From: Pseudomonas sp. R5-89-07 | Lineage (GTDB): Bacteria; Pseudomonadota; Gammaproteobacteria; Pseudomonadales; Pseudomonadaceae | DNA: 64,000 bases | Assembly (NCBI RefSeq): GCF_003851685.1 | Contig: NZ_CP027727.1 | Location: forward strand, 4,216,001-4,280,000 | Direction of reading: 5' to 3' | Part shown: one piece after another, positions 18,423 through 28,715 of the stretch | Position numbering within the stretch: position 1 is the first letter of the stretch | Layout: each line of letters starts with the position of its first letter | Position numbers and translations under genes: made by a program | The notes under the pieces: model-generated | The model's database searches: none | What the model saw: only the letters and a program-made list of their open reading frames with translations | Told to the model about the DNA's origin: nothing

Positions 18423-18433
18423 CTAATTATTAG
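18423..18433. promoter_or_regulatory. candidate operator upstream of the MarR gene
   Basis: ctaattattag is a perfect palindrome around a central T. It is followed by a second interrupted inverted repeat (ttag-tcag-ctaa, 18430-18441). AT-rich palindromes of this kind are typical MarR/SlyA sites. Assignment is by position only. Confidence 0.4.
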
Positions 18434-18507
18434 TCAGCTAAGCATGAGCCATGCCAGGAGGCAAGGCCCGGTATGTACTGATTCGTTACATTGTCGTAAT
18501 TGGCACA

Positions 18508-20634
18508 CTAAATTTCGAATTCGGACTGCAAAGCGGCACGTACGCAGTACAAAACGCCCTCCGGAACGCGTCCGGTGAACAGCGGCGCGATCTCCGCGAC
18601 CGGTGGCAATTCGCCCTCTCCGTCGAGAAACGCATCCTGGATTTCGCCGAGCAAGTCCTCAGGCAAATCAAGGGCCTGTTCCAGCGACAACTGCTGCTTG
18701 CCGATGGCTTCGGCGAGCAACGTGTAGACGTTCTTTTCCGAGCACTGCAGTTGGCCGGCGATCTGCAGCGGGGTCATGCCGGCGCGGGCCAGGCTGATCA
18801 GTTCGTGGCGAATATCAGCGACTTCCCTGGGCGCTTCAGCCTGGCCTCCAAGTACCTCAAGGAAGGCCTGACCATAACGCTCCAGCTTGCGCGCACCCAC
18901 GCCGCTGACCCTGGCCATCTCGGCCATGGTGGTGGGTTGCTCGCGAAGCATCTCCAGCAACGTGGAGTCAGGGAAGATGACATACGGCGGCACACTGTGT
19001 TCCTGCGCCAGGTTGCGGCGCAAGGTACGCAAGGCTTCCCACTGTTCGCGCTCCTCGCCACGCACCAGCTGGCTGGCCTGGCTGGTGCTGCTCTTGGCGG
19101 TGGTCTGCGGCTTGAGGTCGCGGCGCAGTTCCAGGCTGACCTCACCCTTGAGCAACGGCCGGCAGCTGTCGTTCAGGCGCAGGCCGCCATAGCCTTCGAT
19201 ATCGATGTCAACCAGCCCGCGCGCGACCATCTGGCGGAACAGTGAACGCCATTCGCCTTCGGCGCGGGCCTTGCCGACGCCGTAGACCGAGAGTTTCTCG
19301 TGGCCGAAGCTGCGGATTTTTTCGTTGTCCTTGCCCAGCAGCACATCCACCAGATGGCCCACGCCATAGCGCTGGCCGGTGCGGTAGATCGTCGACAGGG
19401 CCTGGCGCGCCGGCTCGGTAGCGTCCCAGGTCTGCACGCCGTCGGTGCAGTTATCACAATGGCCGCACGGTTGCGGCATGTCTTCGTCGAAGTACGCCAG
19501 CAGCGTCTGGCGGCGGCAGCGGGTCTCTTCACATAGCGAGAGCATGGCGTCGAGCTTGTGCTGCTCCAGGCGCTTGTGGCGCTCGTCGCCTTCGGAGTTC
19601 TGCAGCATCTGCTTGAGCATCACCACATCTTGCAGGCCGTAGACCATCCAGGCATCCGCCGGCAGGCCGTCACGGCCGGCGCGGCCGGTTTCCTGGTAAT
19701 AGGCCTCGAGGGACTTGGGCAGGTCCATGTGCGCCACGAAACGCACGTTGGATTTGTCGATGCCCATGCCGAAGGCGATGGTCGCCACCATGATCAGGCC
19801 TTCCTCGTTGAGGAAGCGCTTCTGATGGGCCGAGCGTGTTTCATTGGGCAGGCCGGCGTGGTAAGGCAGCGCCGGGTAGCCTTGTTCACAGAGGAACGCA
19901 GCGACTTCATCGACCTTCTTGCGTGACAGGCAATACACGATGCCCGCATCGCTACGGCGCTCGGAGAGGAATGCCAGCAGCTGCTTGCGTGGCTGCTCCT
20001 TGGGCACGATGCGGTAGAAAATGTTCGGCCGGTCAAAGCTCGACAGGAAGCGCTCGGCGTTCTGCAAATGCAGGCGCTCGACGATCTCTTCGCGGGTCCG
20101 CTTGTCGGCAGTGGCGGTCAGGGCAATACGCGGCACATCGGGGAACAGCTCCGCCAGTTGACCGAGCTGCAGGTATTCGCGGCGGAAGTCGTGGCCCCAC
20201 TGCGACACACAGTGGGCTTCGTCGATGGCGAACAGGGCAATTTCCAGGCTCTGCAGGAACGCTAGCATGCGCGGCTGCACCAGCCGTTCCGGCGCCAGGT
20301 AAAGCATCTTCACTTCGCCGCGCTTGATCCGCGCCGCCAGGTCGCGCTGCTGCTCGGCACTGAGGGTGGAGTTCAGGGACGCGGCGGCGACACCAAGCTC
20401 TTCCAGGGTGGCGACCTGATCGTCCATCAATGCGATCAGCGGCGATACCACCACCGCCAGGCCATTGCGCAACAGCGCCGGTACCTGGAAGCACAACGAC
20501 TTGCCGCCACCGGTAGGCATCAGGACCAGGGCATCGCCGCCACTGGCCACGCGCTCAATGATCGCACCCTGGCGGCCACGAAAACTGTCGTAGCCGAAGA
20601 TGTCCTTGAGGACGCGTTGAGCCTGCTCGAGCAT
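18508..20634 (-). CDS. recQ: ATP-dependent DNA helicase RecQ
   Basis: A 3'-5' helicase acting in RecF-pathway recombination and replication-fork repair. Walker A PTGGGKS is at residues 40-46 and the Walker B box DEAH at 138-141, followed by [11 protein letters not shown]. The RecQ zinc-binding cysteines appear in [10 protein letters not shown] and CGHCDNC, then a winged-helix RQC region and a C-terminal HRDC domain. Starting at ATG 20634 gives 708 residues, close to other Pseudomonas RecQ; the frame also opens 63 bp further upstream, but that extension is not family-like. Confidence 0.95.
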   Translation of the reverse strand: MLEQAQRVLKDIFGYDSFRGRQGAIIERVASGGDALVLMPTGGGKSLCFQVPALLRNGLAVVVSPLIALMDDQVATLEELGVAAASLNSTLSAEQQRDLAARIKRGEVKMLYLAPERLVQPRMLAFLQSLEIALFAIDEAHCVSQWGHDFRREYLQLGQLAELFPDVPRIALTATADKRTREEIVERLHLQNAERFLSSFDRPNIFYRIVPKEQPRKQLLAFLSERRSDAGIVYCLSRKKVDEVAAFLCEQGYPALPYHAGLPNETRSAHQKRFLNEEGLIMVATIAFGMGIDKSNVRFVAHMDLPKSLEAYYQETGRAGRDGLPADAWMVYGLQDVVMLKQMLQNSEGDERHKRLEQHKLDAMLSLCEETRCRRQTLLAYFDEDMPQPCGHCDNCTDGVQTWDATEPARQALSTIYRTGQRYGVGHLVDVLLGKDNEKIRSFGHEKLSVYGVGKARAEGEWRSLFRQMVARGLVDIDIEGYGGLRLNDSCRPLLKGEVSLELRRDLKPQTTAKSSTSQASQLVRGEEREQWEALRTLRRNLAQEHSVPPYVIFPDSTLLEMLREQPTTMAEMARVSGVGARKLERYGQAFLEVLGGQAEAPREVADIRHELISLARAGMTPLQIAGQLQCSEKNVYTLLAEAIGKQQLSLEQALDLPEDLLGEIQDAFLDGEGELPPVAEIAPLFTGRVPEGVLYCVRAALQSEFEI

Positions 20635-20911
20635 GTAAAACTCCAAAATGGTGCCGAAATCCCTCTGTACAGGCTGGCCGAAAAAATCCGCTTTCATAGA
20701 AAATAATCCGTAAGCGAAGTTTTCCCGGAGTGCTGCATGGCCTGCAGGGGCATCACAAAACGCGGCAGTATACCCGAGCGTTCACCGGCAAAGGGCGCGA
20801 CTGACGAATAGACCGCCGCCGTCTAAAACCTTGCAAAAATGCACTGCGGCTGGCCTGGGCGCTCAAGAAAGCCTAGAATTCAGCATCGTTTATTCCCAAG
20901 GTAGTCCTTCA

Positions 20912-21499
20912 ATGTCCTTCGCTGAGCAACTAACCCGCCTGCAAGCCTTCCTCGACGCCGATGAGCTGCATGACGAGGCGCTGGACTACGTGGCCGCCCA
21001 CGGCTACCTGACCGCGCTGTCGATCTGCGCCGAAGAGGTGCCCGAGCGTGAATGGATCGACGCGCTGTTCGCCGAAGAGCCTCACTACGCCGACGACGCC
21101 CAGCGCGAAGAAATCGAAGCCACCCTGCTGGCCCTCAAGGCCCACATCGGTCGCCAACTGGCCTCCGACGAGGAATTCGAGCTGCCTTGCGAGCTGGATC
21201 TGGGCGAAGAGCCGGACGATTCCGACCTGCGCGGCTGGTGCATCGGCTTCATGGAAGGCGTTTTCCTGCGCGAAGCCGCCTGGTTCGAAACCGCCGAAGA
21301 AGAAGTCAGCGAAATGCTGCTGCCGATCATGGTCGGTTCGGGCCTGTTCGACGACCAGCCGGAGTTCTCCGATATCGCCGCCGACGCCAACCTGATGGAC
21401 GATATGATCGTGCAGATCCCCGAAGCCCTCACCGCGCTGTACCTGCTGTGCAACGCGCCTGACGAAAAACCGGCGATCCTCAAGCCACGCCACCACTGA
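20912..21499 (+). CDS. YecA/UPF0149-family protein
   Basis: A very acidic 195-residue protein matching the YecA/YgfB (UPF0149) family, with the segment LRGWCIGFMEGVFLREAAWF, which is family-typical. The C-terminal SEC-C zinc motif found in some members is missing; the protein ends KPRHH. Function in Pseudomonas is unknown. The ATG was chosen over an upstream in-frame start because it follows an aaggtag-like ribosome site and gives the usual N-terminus. The DUF454 gene starts within about 20 bp and is probably cotranscribed. Confidence 0.82.
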   Translation: MSFAEQLTRLQAFLDADELHDEALDYVAAHGYLTALSICAEEVPEREWIDALFAEEPHYADDAQREEIEATLLALKAHIGRQLASDEEFELPCELDLGEEPDDSDLRGWCIGFMEGVFLREAAWFETAEEEVSEMLLPIMVGSGLFDDQPEFSDIAADANLMDDMIVQIPEALTALYLLCNAPDEKPAILKPRHH

Positions 21500-21519
21500 G
21501 TCGCTTGCCCGTGGACCCC

Positions 21520-21903
21520 ATGGGCACCCGCTCGCCGCTCCTGCGTTACGCGCTGCTGGCCATCGGCTGGCTGAGCGTAGCGCTGGGGGTTATCGGCATT
21601 TTCCTGCCGGTATTGCCGACTACACCCTTTCTCCTGCTGGCGGCTGCCTGCTTCGCGCGAAGCTCCCCGCGTTTCTACCACTGGCTGGTGGAACACCCAC
21701 GCCTGGGCCCCTGGATCCGCGATTACCTGGACGGTAATGGTATCCCGCTAAAAGGCAAGGTCTACGCCATCGGCTTGATGTGGCTGAGCATCGCACTCTC
21801 CTGCTACCTGGTGCCCCTGCCCTGGGCACGAGGCTTCATGCTGACCAGTGCCGTACTGGTGACGATTTACATCCTGCGCCAGAAAACCCTGCCACCGCGC
21901 TGA
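21520..21903 (+). CDS. DUF454 (YbaN-family) inner membrane protein
   Basis: A small protein of 127 residues with about three hydrophobic segments. The family motif GIFLPVLPTTPFLLLAAACF is followed by ARSSPRFYHWLVEHP and GPWIRDY. DUF454 proteins have no established function. TTG and GTG starts 15 and 9 bases upstream are also in frame, so the exact N-terminus is uncertain. Confidence 0.85.
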   Translation: MGTRSPLLRYALLAIGWLSVALGVIGIFLPVLPTTPFLLLAAACFARSSPRFYHWLVEHPRLGPWIRDYLDGNGIPLKGKVYAIGLMWLSIALSCYLVPLPWARGFMLTSAVLVTIYILRQKTLPPR

Positions 21904-22020
21904 GCACGCCTGCGACATTCGTCCTCACGCGACCTTGGTCGACACTGACTAACCCCAAGCATCATGCGAGACTGTCCAACCGGGCCCGGAATGCCCGGTG
22001 TTCCTATGCTCGGAGTTACC

Positions 22021-25000
22021 ATGACGCTGTCCAGCGGGCTGATCGCCGCCGTTGCCCTGGCCTATATGGCCATTATGTTTGCCATCGCCTTTTATGGTGA
22101 CCGTCGCCATGCGCCGCTGCCGCCGCGTGTGCGTGCGTGGGTCTACAGTTTGTCGCTGGCCGTGTATTGCACCAGCTGGACCTTCTTCGGCGCCGTAGGC
22201 CAGGCTGCCGAACAGCTTTGGGCTTTCTTGCCGATCTACCTGGGGCCGGTGCTGTTGCTGGTGCTAGCGCCCTGGGTGCTGCAGAAGATGATTCTGATCA
22301 GCAAGCAGGAAAACATCACCTCCATCGCCGACTTCATCGCTGCGCGCTACGGCAAATCCCAATCCCTGGCGGTCGTGGTCGCGCTGATCTGCCTGGTTGG
22401 CGTATTGCCTTATATTGCCCTGCAGCTCAAAGGCATCGTGCTTGGCGTGAACCTGTTGATCGGCTCCGGCGCCGACACCACGGGCACCCGGGCCCAGGAC
22501 ACCGCGCTGATCGTGTCGCTGGTGCTGGCGCTGTTCACCATCGTGTTCGGTACCCGTAACCTCGACGCCACCGAACACCACCGCGGCATGGTGCTGGCGA
22601 TTGCCTTCGAATCCCTGGTCAAGCTGTTCGCATTTCTGGCGGTCGGGGCGTTTGTGACCTACGGGCTGTACGACGGTTTCGGCGATCTGTTCAGCCAGGC
22701 GATGCTCGCCCCGCGCCTGGAGGAATACTGGAAAGAGACCGTCAACTGGCCGTCGATGGTGGTGCAGACCGGCGTCGCGATGATGGCGATTATCTGCCTG
22801 CCGCGGCAATTTCATGTGACGGTGGTGGAGAACATCGACCCACAGGACTTGCGCCTGGCCAAGTGGGTGTTCCCCGCTTATCTGATCCTGGCCGCGTTGT
22901 TCGTGATCCCCATCGCCCTGGGTGGCAAGATGCTGTTGCCCGGTTCGGTGCTGCCGGACTCCTACGTCATCAGCCTGCCGATGGCCGAAGCCCACCCGGC
23001 CCTCGCCGTACTGGCCTTCATTGGCGGCGCCTCGGCGGCCACCGGCATGGTGATCGTGGCGAGCATTGCCTTGTCGACCATGGTTTCCAACGACATGCTG
23101 CTGCCCTGGCTGTTGCGTCGCTCCAGCGCCGAGCGGCCCTTTGAAGTGTTCCGCCACTGGATGCTGTCGGTACGCCGGGTCAGCATCGTGATCATCCTGC
23201 TGCTGGCCTATGTCAGCTACCGGCTGCTGGGCTCCACCGCGAGCCTGGCGACCATCGGCCAGATCGCCTTTGCCGCCGTGACCCAGTTGGCACCGGCGAT
23301 GCTTGGCGCGCTTTACTGGAAGCAGGCCAACCGACGTGGCGTATTTGCGGGCCTGGCGGCCGGCACCTTCCTGTGGTTCTACACCTTGGTCCTACCGGTC
23401 ACCGCGAAAAGCCTCGGTTGGTCGCTGAGCCTTTTCCCCGGCCTGACCTGGATGCATTCCCACCCATTCGGGTTCTCCGTGACCTCACTGACGTTGGGCA
23501 CCGTGTTCTCGCTGGCCGGGAATTTTACGCTGTTCGTGTGGGTGTCGATGCTGTCGCGTACGCGAGTGTCCGAGCACTGGCAGGCCGGCCGCTTCATCGG
23601 CCAGGAGATCAGCCAGCGCGCGAGCGCCCGCTCCATGTTGTCGGTACAGATCAGCGACCTGCTCAGCCTGTCTGCACGCTTTGTGGGTGAGGAACGCGCC
23701 CAGCAGAGCTTTATCCGTTTCGCCTATCGCCAGGGCAAGGGCTTCAACCCCAATCAGAATGCCGACAACGACTGGATAGCCCACACCGAGCGCCTGCTGG
23801 CGGGCGTGCTGGGTGCGTCCTCGACACGGGCCGTGGTGAAAGCGGCGATTGAAGGCCGCGACATGCAGCTCGAGGATGTAGTACGAATCGCCGACGAGGC
23901 GTCCGAGGTACTGCAGTTCAACCGCGCCCTGCTGCAAGGGGCAATCGAGAACATCACCCAGGGCATCAGCGTGGTGGATCAGTCCCTCAAGCTGGTGGCG
24001 TGGAACCGGCGTTACCTGGAACTGTTCAACTACCCCGACGGTTTGATCAGCGTAGGCCGCCCGATTGCCGACATCATCCGTTATAACGCCGAACGCGGCC
24101 TGTGCGGCCCGGGCGAGGCGCAAGTGCATGTGGCGCGACGCCTGCACTGGATGCGTCAGGGCCGTGCGCATACCTCCGAGCGCTTGTTCCCCAATGGACG
24201 CGTGATCGAATTGATCGGCAACCCAATGCCCGGTGGTGGTTTTGTCATGAGTTTCACCGACATCACCGCATTCCGCGAAGCCGAACAAGCGCTGACCGAG
24301 GCCAACGAAGGCCTTGAACAGCGGGTGACCGAGCGCACCCATGAACTGTCGCAGCTCAACGTCGCGCTGACCGAGGCCAAGGGCGTGGCCGAAACCGCCA
24401 GCCAGTCGAAGACCCGCTTTCTGGCAGCGGTCAGCCACGACCTGATGCAACCGCTGAACGCCGCGCGCCTATTCTCCGCCGCCCTTTCCCACCAGCAGGA
24501 AGGCCTCTCGAACGAGGCCCGGCAACTGGTGCAGCATCTGGACAGTTCGCTGCGCTCTGCCGAGGACTTGATCAGCGACTTGCTGGACATCTCGCGCCTG
24601 GAAAACGGCAAGATCAACCCACAACGCCAGCCTTTCGCACTCAACGAGTTATTCGACACCCTGGGCGCCGAATTCAAGGCGCTGGCCCATGAGCAAGGCT
24701 TGCGCTTCCGTTTGCGCGGCAGCCGCCTGCGGGTGGACAGCGACATCAAGTTGTTACGGCGCATCCTGCAGAATTTCCTGACCAATGCCTTCCGCTATGC
24801 CGACGGCCCGGTGCTGCTCGGCGTACGTCGTCGCAAGGGCGAACTGTGCCTGGAAGTCTGGGACCGAGGCCCCGGTATCCCGCAGGACAAACAAAAAGTC
24901 ATTTTCGAAGAGTTCAAGCGTCTGGACAGCCACCAGACCCGCGCCGAAAAGGGTTTGGGCCTGGGCCTGGCGATTGCCGACGGCCTGTGTCGCGTGCTCG

Positions 25001-25509
25001 GCCATCGCCTGAGCGTGCGCTCATGGCCGGGCAAGGGCAGCGTATTCAGTGTGCGTGTGCCGCTGGCGCGCAATCAGGTAAGCCAGCAACACCCGGCCCC
25101 CCAGGAAAACGGCCTGCCGCTGAGTGGTGCGCAGGTGTTATGCGTGGATAACGAAGAAAGCATCCTCATCGGCATGCGCAGCCTGCTCACCCGCTGGGGC
25201 TGCCAGGTGTGGACCGCTACCGGCCAGGCCCAATGCGCGGCCCTGCTGGCTGAAGGCATGCGCCCGCACGTGGCGCTGGTGGATTATCACCTGGACCACG
25301 GCGAGACCGGTACTGAGCTGATGGGCTGGCTGCGCGCAGAATTGGCCGAGCCGATCCCGGGCGTGGTGATCAGTGCAGACGGGCGCCCGGAAATGGTGGC
25401 GCAGGTGCATGCAGCGGGGCTGGATTACCTGGCCAAACCCGTGAAGCCGGCAGCGTTGCGGGCACTGCTAAGCAGACACCTGCCTCTGCAGAAAGAATGT
25501 ACTCGGTAA
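22021..25509 (+). CDS. transporter-fused hybrid sensor histidine kinase (SSF-PAS-HK-REC)
   Basis: A 1162-residue fusion. The N-terminal half has about 13 membrane helices of the sodium:solute symporter family (about 1-500). It is followed by a PAS/PAC region (about 640-750), a coiled coil, a HisKA box with phospho-acceptor His806 in AAVSHDLMQP, an ATPase domain (GLGLGLAIADGL), and a C-terminal receiver with Asp1088 in VDYHL. The architecture resembles CbrA and, more closely in having a receiver, P. aeruginosa PA3271 (MxtR). Orthology to MxtR is an inference. No response regulator is adjacent. The ATG at 22021 begins the first membrane helix; an earlier in-frame ATG at 21964 would add 19 residues. 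Confidence 0.88.
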   Translation: MTLSSGLIAAVALAYMAIMFAIAFYGDRRHAPLPPRVRAWVYSLSLAVYCTSWTFFGAVGQAAEQLWAFLPIYLGPVLLLVLAPWVLQKMILISKQENITSIADFIAARYGKSQSLAVVVALICLVGVLPYIALQLKGIVLGVNLLIGSGADTTGTRAQDTALIVSLVLALFTIVFGTRNLDATEHHRGMVLAIAFESLVKLFAFLAVGAFVTYGLYDGFGDLFSQAMLAPRLEEYWKETVNWPSMVVQTGVAMMAIICLPRQFHVTVVENIDPQDLRLAKWVFPAYLILAALFVIPIALGGKMLLPGSVLPDSYVISLPMAEAHPALAVLAFIGGASAATGMVIVASIALSTMVSNDMLLPWLLRRSSAERPFEVFRHWMLSVRRVSIVIILLLAYVSYRLLGSTASLATIGQIAFAAVTQLAPAMLGALYWKQANRRGVFAGLAAGTFLWFYTLVLPVTAKSLGWSLSLFPGLTWMHSHPFGFSVTSLTLGTVFSLAGNFTLFVWVSMLSRTRVSEHWQAGRFIGQEISQRASARSMLSVQISDLLSLSARFVGEERAQQSFIRFAYRQGKGFNPNQNADNDWIAHTERLLAGVLGASSTRAVVKAAIEGRDMQLEDVVRIADEASEVLQFNRALLQGAIENITQGISVVDQSLKLVAWNRRYLELFNYPDGLISVGRPIADIIRYNAERGLCGPGEAQVHVARRLHWMRQGRAHTSERLFPNGRVIELIGNPMPGGGFVMSFTDITAFREAEQALTEANEGLEQRVTERTHELSQLNVALTEAKGVAETASQSKTRFLAAVSHDLMQPLNAARLFSAALSHQQEGLSNEARQLVQHLDSSLRSAEDLISDLLDISRLENGKINPQRQPFALNELFDTLGAEFKALAHEQGLRFRLRGSRLRVDSDIKLLRRILQNFLTNAFRYADGPVLLGVRRRKGELCLEVWDRGPGIPQDKQKVIFEEFKRLDSHQTRAEKGLGLGLAIADGLCRVLGHRLSVRSWPGKGSVFSVRVPLARNQVSQQHPAPQENGLPLSGAQVLCVDNEESILIGMRSLLTRWGCQVWTATGQAQCAALLAEGMRPHVALVDYHLDHGETGTELMGWLRAELAEPIPGVVISADGRPEMVAQVHAAGLDYLAKPVKPAALRALLSRHLPLQKECTR

Positions 25510-25511
25510 AA

Positions 25512-25605
25512 ATGTGGGAGGGGGCTTGCCCCCGATGGCGGTCTGTCAGTTAAAAAATCGCTGACTGTTACACCGCTATCGGGGGCAAGCCCCCTCCCAC
25601 ATTTC
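25512..25605. repeat. REP doublet (REPIN)
   Basis: Inverted pair of the common REP arm, filling the whole 106-bp gap between the convergent kinase and rmuC genes. The first arm begins 3 bp after the kinase stop codon. Confidence 0.92.
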
Positions 25606-25615
25606 GGACTGTGCA

Positions 25616-27109
25616 TTACTCAGGGGAATGCGCCACGCCATCCGAATCTGTCATCGCGCGTTCGAGCAAATCCGCCGGCAGGCTTTTGCTCGCACGAGCG
25701 CCAAGCAGGCGCAGCTGCTCGGTGCGACTGACCAGATTGCCGCGTCCATCCGTCAGCTTGTTACGCGCTGCGCTGTAAGCCTTGTCCAACTGTTGCAAGC
25801 GGTTGCCCACTTCGTCCAGATCCTGAATAAACAGCACGAACTTGTCGTACAGCCATCCGGCGCGCTCGGCGATTTCCCGCGCGTTCTGGCTCTGGCGCTC
25901 CTGTTTCCACAGGCTGTCGATCACCCGCAGAGTGGCCAGCAAGGTGGTGGGGCTGACAATCACGATATGACGATCAAAGGCTTCCTGGAATAGGTTCGGC
26001 TCGGCTTGCAGCGCTGCGGAAAACGCCGCTTCAATTGGCACGAACAGCAACACGAAATCCAGGCTATGCAAGCCCTCCAGGCGCTTGTAGTCCTTGCCGG
26101 CCAAGCCTTTGACGTGATTGCGCAAGGACAGCACATGCTGCTTCAACGCCGCCTGGCCGATCACTTCGTCGTCTGCGGCGACATATTGCTGGTAAGCAGT
26201 CAGGCTGACCTTGGAGTCCACCACCACCTGCTTGTCGCCCGGCAACATGATCAGCACGTCCGGCTGGAAGCGTTCGCCATCCGGGCCTTTTAGGCTGACC
26301 TGGGTCTGGTATTCGCGGCCTTTCTCAAGGCCGGCATGCTCCAGCACCCGCTCGAGGATCAGCTCGCCCCAGTTACCCTGGGTTTTCTGGCCTTTGAGGG
26401 CGCGGGTCAGGTTGGTGGCTTCGTCCGACAGGCGCAGGTTCAGTTGCTGTAGGCGCTCAAGCTCTTTGGCCAGGGAAAAGCGTTCGCGGGCTTCGTTCTG
26501 GTAGCTTTCTTCAACGCGTTTTTCAAAAGACTGGATGCGCTCCTTGAGCGGGTCCAGTAGCTGACCCAGGCGCTCCTGGCTGGTTTCGGCAAAACGCTGC
26601 TCGCGCTCATCGAAGATCTTCCCGGCCAGTTCGGCGAACTGCGCGCGCAGCTCATCCCGCGAACCTTGCAGGTCGGCGAGGCGTTGCTGATGGCTGTCCT
26701 GTTGTTCACGCAGCTCGGCGCGCAAGGCCGCGGCCAAGGCGTCAAGCCGGCGCAGCTCGGCTTCCTTGGCGCTGCGGTCCAGGTTCCAGGCGTGGGCGGC
26801 GTCGCGGGCATTGTCGCGGTCGATCTGCAGCAGCTCGACTTCGCGACGCACCGCGGCCAGGTCGGCCTGTTTGGCAGCGTTGGCCTGGCTCAAATCGCTG
26901 ATCTCGTCGCGGCTGGCGTCCAATTGGGCGGCGAGCCCTTCCTGGGCCAGTTGCGCGGTCGCCAGGCGTTCTTCCAGCAACTCCCAGCCGGTGGTACGCG
27001 CGGTCAGCCGCCGTTGAATCTGCCAGCACAACGCCAATAACGGCAGCGCTGCGCCAGCAAGCCCCAGGGCGACACTGGTCCAGTCGAAAACCATAGCCAT
27101 TTCTGCCAT
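25616..27109 (-). CDS. rmuC: DNA recombination protein RmuC
   Basis: RmuC proteins limit rearrangements at inverted repeats and are thought to be nucleases. This 497-residue protein has an N-terminal membrane anchor (about residues 10-28), a long coiled coil (about 35-215) and a RmuC core containing GNWGELILERVLEHAGLEKG and QPDVLIMLPGDKQVVVDSKV, the latter resembling a PD-(D/E)xK nuclease active site. It is transcribed in the same direction as, and 46 bp downstream of, the small Sel1-like gene. Confidence 0.92.
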   Translation of the reverse strand: MAEMAMVFDWTSVALGLAGAALPLLALCWQIQRRLTARTTGWELLEERLATAQLAQEGLAAQLDASRDEISDLSQANAAKQADLAAVRREVELLQIDRDNARDAAHAWNLDRSAKEAELRRLDALAAALRAELREQQDSHQQRLADLQGSRDELRAQFAELAGKIFDEREQRFAETSQERLGQLLDPLKERIQSFEKRVEESYQNEARERFSLAKELERLQQLNLRLSDEATNLTRALKGQKTQGNWGELILERVLEHAGLEKGREYQTQVSLKGPDGERFQPDVLIMLPGDKQVVVDSKVSLTAYQQYVAADDEVIGQAALKQHVLSLRNHVKGLAGKDYKRLEGLHSLDFVLLFVPIEAAFSAALQAEPNLFQEAFDRHIVIVSPTTLLATLRVIDSLWKQERQSQNAREIAERAGWLYDKFVLFIQDLDEVGNRLQQLDKAYSAARNKLTDGRGNLVSRTEQLRLLGARASKSLPADLLERAMTDSDGVAHSPE

Positions 27110-27155
27110 TACCCAAAAACAACAAGGTTAACCAAGCATTGCGCGGGAGGACAGC

Positions 27156-27479
27156 TCAGTCTTCAACCTGGCCCAGTTCACGCTGGGCACGACGGTCGCC
27201 GGCGCGGGCCGCTGAACGCAGCAGGTCGTGGCCGATACGTCGGTCGCGGGCACTTCCACATTCGCGGCACATCAATTGGCCCAGGCGGCTCTGCGCGGCC
27301 ACCACCCCTTCGCGGGCAGGTTGCTTGAGCAGACGGCCAGCCAGGTGCTTGATGTTGGTGTTCTGCCCCAGGCGCGGGCTGTCGAGGAGCCACAAGGCGA
27401 CTTTCAAGGAAAAACGCTTGGGCGCGGTAACAGGTTGGGGAGTGGCGGTAACAGAAGGTGATACTGAGCGAAACTTCAT
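27156..27479 (-). CDS. small Sel1-repeat-like protein
   Basis: A 107-residue basic protein whose C-terminal half reads as one to two degenerate Sel1/TPR-like repeats (AQSRLGQLMCRECG, then LLRSAARAGDRRAQRELG). Such repeats mediate protein contacts. I chose the ATG at 27479 (MKFRSVSP...); the frame is open further upstream but without a credible start. No function can be assigned. It lies directly before rmuC on the same strand. Confidence 0.7.
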   Translation of the reverse strand: MKFRSVSPSVTATPQPVTAPKRFSLKVALWLLDSPRLGQNTNIKHLAGRLLKQPAREGVVAAQSRLGQLMCRECGSARDRRIGHDLLRSAARAGDRRAQRELGQVED

Positions 27480-28314
27480 AAAGCACTGTGGGGCAGGACG
27501 GAAGGCGCGCCACTGTACTCTTTTTTTCGTACAGGTAAAGCTGAAAAAACGCTGCACGCCCGTTCTAGAGCAAGCGCTTGGGACAATCCACAGAAGCTGT
27601 GGATAACTCAGTGGACAACCCGGCTTTAACTCGCGCAAAGGCCCATGGAACGGGGGCCGCAGTCAAACTGACGATTTTTTCACCAATAAAAAAAAGCGAG
27701 ATTTTTCATTGACTTAAATTTTGATTGCAGGCAAATGGGCAGGCTCCAGGGCGGTTGACCGTGAAGTGACATGCGCCGCGACTAATGTGCACAACTACAC
27801 AGCCAATGGTTATATCGGCGGCTTTTTTTGGTCCCACAGGCTCAGGAAATGTTGCTGGCGGGTGGATGGTTCATGTTTTTTTGTAGAGACACTTCCTTTC
27901 CTTGTTTCGATCCGTTACTATCCGCGGCGTTAGTACCAAGCTGAAAGTCAATTCTGGTCGAACATATCCCTTGAACAACATGGGGTCGACCACCTCGATG
28001 GTTTCCAGGTATCACTTGCGACGACACTGCCTTTGAACAAGCAAAGGGTGCCGCCAAGTCTGCATACTCTGACCGAACCAACCTGCAAATTGATCAGGAT
28101 CTTCACCCCGGGCCCAGAACCTTTGCCCTTGTTGTGTTGCCTGCCCTCCTAAGTACCTACCTGCCAGCCCAAGCGCGCCTAATTGAATAGCGCTTCAAAC
28201 TGGCTGCTTTGTTCCAGACTAGGTTCTTTCGCTTGATCAATGGTGATCAGCGTTTCTGGAACGTTTTAACGTTGCACGGTTCTTATCCGTGTCATTTGTA
28301 GGAACACCAATAAT
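27480..28314. other. long intergenic region, no convincing gene
   Basis: Of 835 bp, the first part includes an AT-rich block (about 27674-27725) suited to promoters of the minus-strand Sel1-like gene. The open frames on both strands (70-80 codons) lack normal codon bias and recognisable protein features. The 28010-28314 part probably contains the promoter and leader of the following 74-residue gene. No tRNA, REP element or strong terminator is visible. Confidence 0.5.
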
Positions 28315-28539
28315 ATGAACGCTCAAATCCACACTCAGGATGCCATCCGCACCCTCACCAACGCTTTTGCCCCAATGAACTGCCTGATCATGGCCGCTCG
28401 CAAAGGCTGCTTCAGCTTCACCCTGGTCAACGAACACGGCATCGCACGTCACAGCGAACGCCTGTACCCCGATCAATACTCCAGCGCAGAACCGCTGCAG
28501 GCCGTGATCGAGCGTACCCGTCAGGCACTGACTGCCTGA
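28315..28539 (+). CDS. conserved small protein, possibly DUF3509-like
   Basis: A 74-residue soluble protein with an alternating strand region (GCFSFTLVNEHGIARHSERLY) and a C-terminal helix (AEPLQAVIERTRQAL). The pattern recalls DUF3509, a short Pseudomonas family of unknown function, but I am not certain. It has a taggaa ribosome site, good codon use and its own terminator, so it is a real monocistronic gene. Confidence 0.72.
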   Translation: MNAQIHTQDAIRTLTNAFAPMNCLIMAARKGCFSFTLVNEHGIARHSERLYPDQYSSAEPLQAVIERTRQALTA

Positions 28540-28561
28540 TCGACCCGAGTCGCTGAAACAC

Positions 28562-28592
28562 AAAAACCCTGCCTGAAAAGCAGGGTTTTTTA
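28562..28592 (+). terminator. Rho-independent terminator
   Basis: A perfect stem aaaccctgc / gcagggttt with loop ctgaaaa is followed by a run of T. It starts 22 bp after the 74-residue gene. Confidence 0.88.
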
Positions 28593-28715
28593 TTGCCTGG
28601 AATTTGGCTCAAGTACTTTTTACTAAGTACGAATAAATATAAACGTTATAACCAGATAAAGAAGATGTTTTAAAAACAGTCCTTTACATCACAAATATGA
28701 CACTACACTTCAACT

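Noticed and set aside
27721..28081. Open frames of 70-80 codons on both strands in the long gap
   Set aside because: No codon bias, no ribosome site, no domain, and they overlap each other.
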